Position numbers and translations under genes: made by a program. From NCBI GenBank assembly GCA_009780175.1, contig WRAO01000004.1, positions 50,968 through 114,967 on the forward strand: a stretch of DNA of 64,000 bases. Direction: 5' to 3'. Shown here in pieces: positions 62,314 to 64,000 of the stretch. This DNA comes from Oscillospiraceae bacterium (GTDB lineage Bacteria; Bacillota; Clostridia; Oscillospirales; Oscillospiraceae). Position 1 is the stretch's first letter. Each line of letters starts with the position of its first letter. Under the pieces are notes generated by a model. The model was not told the origin of the DNA, did no database searches, and saw only the letters and a program-made list of their open reading frames with translations.

Positions 62314-63579
62314 CTATTGCGGTTTCGAACGCCTCTTATTCCAAGGCTTACCGCCGTTGTTTCTCCGTCTCGCCGGTTTTTTGCCCGATTGCGTGCCCGA
62401 GCGTGAACCGGAACCACCGGAACCGGGCACCTCTTGAACGCCAAACCGACCAAACATCCCCGTCACCGGCGTGATCGTCGCCTTCGTGCTTTTGATGATA
62501 TTCTGCAACTTCCCACGCTCTTTCAGGCCGACAAAGGTGTAGGCAACCCCGCTCTTGTCCGCCCGCCCGGTACGTCCGATCCGGTGGACATAACTGTCCG
62601 AGTCTCCAGGGATGTCATAGTTGATAACCGCGTCAATCCCGTCCACATCAATCCCGCGCGCGGCAACATCAGTGGCCACAAGGAGCGAAATCTCCCCCTT
62701 GCGATACCGCTGCATAACCCGGTTCCGCTGCGGTTGTTCCAAGTCTCCATGCAGCGCATCCGCCGGATGCCCAGCCAAGCTCAGTTCCCGTGCAAGATTC
62801 TCCGCCATGATTTTCGTCGCGACAAAGACCAAGCAAAGTTTGAAATTCTGGTCGTCCAACAAGTGCAGCAACGCAGGCGTCTTATCCCCATGCCGAATGT
62901 CCGCGTAATACTGCGCCACACTGTCCACCGTCAGCGTCTCCTGCTGAATACAGATCTGCTCCGCCTCAGTCTGATACGTCGCGGCGATGTTCTTAATTTC
63001 GGGAGAAACAGTAGCCGAAAACAAAACCGTCTGCCGCTCAGTCGGAAGCTGCTGCAAAATCGCCGCGATATCATCCCGGAAGCCCATATCAAGCATCCGA
63101 TCCGCCTCATCCAGCACAATGCAATTGACATGCTTGAGCCGCACCGTATTCCGCTTCATATGGTCCATCAACCGCCCCGGCGTAGCCACGACAATCTGCG
63201 GGCGACGCTTCAGGGCATTGATCTGCCGATAAATCGGCTCCCCGCCGTAGAGCGCCTGCACCCGAATACTGTGCTTAAACGCCGTAAGCTGTTGCAACAC
63301 AGACGTAATCTGCAATGCGAGTTCCCGTGTAGGGGAGAGGATGATGGTCTGAATATGCCGACTCGTAATATCCACCCGCTCCACGATAGGAATGCCAAAG
63401 GCCGCCGTCTTCCCGGTCCCAGTGGGGGCTTGTACCAATACATCCCGCCCCGCGAGCATCGGCGCGATAGTCGCCTCCTGCACGGGAGAGGGCGTCTGGA
63501 AATTCATTTTAGTGAGGGCCTGCATCAGTTCGGGGCTGAGGCCGAATGTTTCAAAGTGAGTGATAGGAGTGTTCCTCAT
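62314..63579 (-). CDS. DEAD-box RNA helicase
   Basis: A 421-residue helicase. The Q motif region (FETFGLSPELMQALTKMNFQTPSPVQ) is followed by APTGTGKTAAF (I), PTRELALQI (Ia), VLDEADRMLDMG (II), FSATV (III), and in domain two ATDVAARGIDV (V) and HRIGRTGRADKSG (VI). The C-terminal tail from about 375 is basic and Gly/Ser-rich (GGSGSRSGTQSGKK), typical of RNA-binding extensions. It unwinds short RNA duplexes in cold adaptation or ribosome assembly. The ATG lacks a clear ribosome binding site. A 110-base 5' leader lies before it. Confidence 0.95.
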   Translation of the reverse strand: MRNTPITHFETFGLSPELMQALTKMNFQTPSPVQEATIAPMLAGRDVLVQAPTGTGKTAAFGIPIVERVDITSRHIQTIILSPTRELALQITSVLQQLTAFKHSIRVQALYGGEPIYRQINALKRRPQIVVATPGRLMDHMKRNTVRLKHVNCIVLDEADRMLDMGFRDDIAAILQQLPTERQTVLFSATVSPEIKNIAATYQTEAEQICIQQETLTVDSVAQYYADIRHGDKTPALLHLLDDQNFKLCLVFVATKIMAENLARELSLAGHPADALHGDLEQPQRNRVMQRYRKGEISLLVATDVAARGIDVDGIDAVINYDIPGDSDSYVHRIGRTGRADKSGVAYTFVGLKERGKLQNIIKSTKATITPVTGMFGRFGVQEVPGSGGSGSRSGTQSGKKPARRRNNGGKPWNKRRSKPQ

Positions 63580-63699
63580 TTACAAATTATTTTGCATCCG
63601 CAATGGCACAAAAAAACACATGCTTTCGTAAACCATCAAACAAAGCGATGACTTACAAAAGAATGTGAGGCAATGCAGCATGATTTGGATACATGATTA

Positions 63700-63728
63700 A
63701 GTATAGCATGTATCCCGTGCAGTGTCAA
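63700..63728 (-). promoter_or_regulatory. Promoter of the DEAD-box helicase operon
   Basis: On the minus strand TTGACA (63728-63723), 17 bases, TATACT (63705-63700). Start is near 63693. The leader (about 113 bases) is T-rich. Confidence 0.8.
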
Positions 63729-63789
63729 GCGGTTGCCCCCATTCTCGATGAGCCTTGCTGGCCTGTAGGCTGAATGTCCTGCCGGACGG

Positions 63790-63857
63790 GCCTTCTTTTT
63801 GCTTCGCCCAAAAGAAGCAAAAAGGCGATTTAAGAGAAACCCATGGTTTCTCTTAAA
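63790..63857. repeat. Two strong palindromes upstream of the helicase operon
   Basis: TTTTTGCTTC (63796-63805) pairs with GAAGCAAAAA (63814-63823). TTTAAGAGAAACC (63829-63841) pairs with GGTTTCTCTTAAA (63845-63857) around CAT. The first resembles a common intergenic repeat of Firmicutes. No gene is supported in 63580-64000; the last 140 bases show nothing else I can interpret. Confidence 0.65.
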
Positions 63858-64000
63858 GATCTCTTCCTTTGACGTTTGTTCTGTGGTCACAAGAGGTAGT
63901 GGTTCCGCCTCACCCGGCGGAGGGGAGTTCCTTTATGGACGTGCACCGCACATTCGACTCGTGCATTGCAAAAGAGCGTTTATGCTCGAAAGCCACATAA

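Noticed and set aside
63636..63890. An open frame of 84 codons on the minus strand upstream of the helicase
   Set aside because: It covers the helicase promoter and two palindromes, has no ribosome binding site and its product looks random.

Overview
The window looks like a chromosomal segment of a fairly GC-rich, spore-forming Clostridia-type Firmicute. The pointers are a YunB sporulation protein, DUF3842 and DUF4080 families, an Arc-like repressor of clostridial type, sigma-54 with a PAS-type enhancer-binding protein, tripartite tricarboxylate and BMP/YufPQ transporters, strong AGGAGG-type ribosome binding sites and canonical TTGACA-17-TATAAT promoters. The family-level assignment is inference. 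No rRNA operon, insertion sequence, prophage or CRISPR array was seen; one tRNA (Gly, anticodon TCC) is present.

Layout. 0-9.7 kb: 3' part of a KDG kinase, rpoN, a minus-strand operon thiolase-hbd-crt-fabG behind a near-consensus -24/-12 promoter, its likely PAS/AAA+ activator, and a divergent acyl-CoA:acetate CoA-transferase. 9.7-16.4 kb: TctCBA tripartite transporter, TauE/SafE exporter with a small membrane partner, and a CaiB-type CoA-transferase. 16.4-24.2 kb: BMP-family nucleoside/sugar ABC importer, a sugar isomerase-like TIM barrel and a propeller-PHP protein. 24.2-26.2 kb: a low-GC orphan, an MntP-like pump and DUF3842. 26.2-32.2 kb: a promoter and intrinsic-terminator leader, a FecBCD-type ABC importer, then larE-larB-larC for the nickel-pincer cofactor. 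32.2-37 kb: a small divergent XRE cassette, bipA and asnB. 37-42.9 kb: the his operon behind a His-rich leader peptide attenuator. 43-48.4 kb: a DUF6056-like membrane protein, a GT2/GtrA pair, a BCCT transporter and tRNA-Gly. 48.7-57.9 kb: an Arc-like protein, ligA, yunB, a methionine gamma-lyase-like gene, a low-GC orphan, two M42 peptidases and murD. 58-64 kb: ruvX, an AEC carrier, a YitT protein, a B12-binding radical SAM protein and a DEAD-box helicase.

Themes. RpoN, a bEBP and a sigma-54 promoter occur together and point to sigma-54 control of C4 acyl-CoA metabolism. A second, nearly identical sigma-54 site points the opposite way, antisense to the activator gene. The lar operon is preceded by what looks like a terminating, possibly ligand-sensing leader. 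The his operon has a textbook leader peptide but lacks hisH, hisZ and a phosphatase gene. Gaps between genes are loaded with several families of short palindromic repeats, and some gene ends (ruvX, the second M42 peptidase) run into them.
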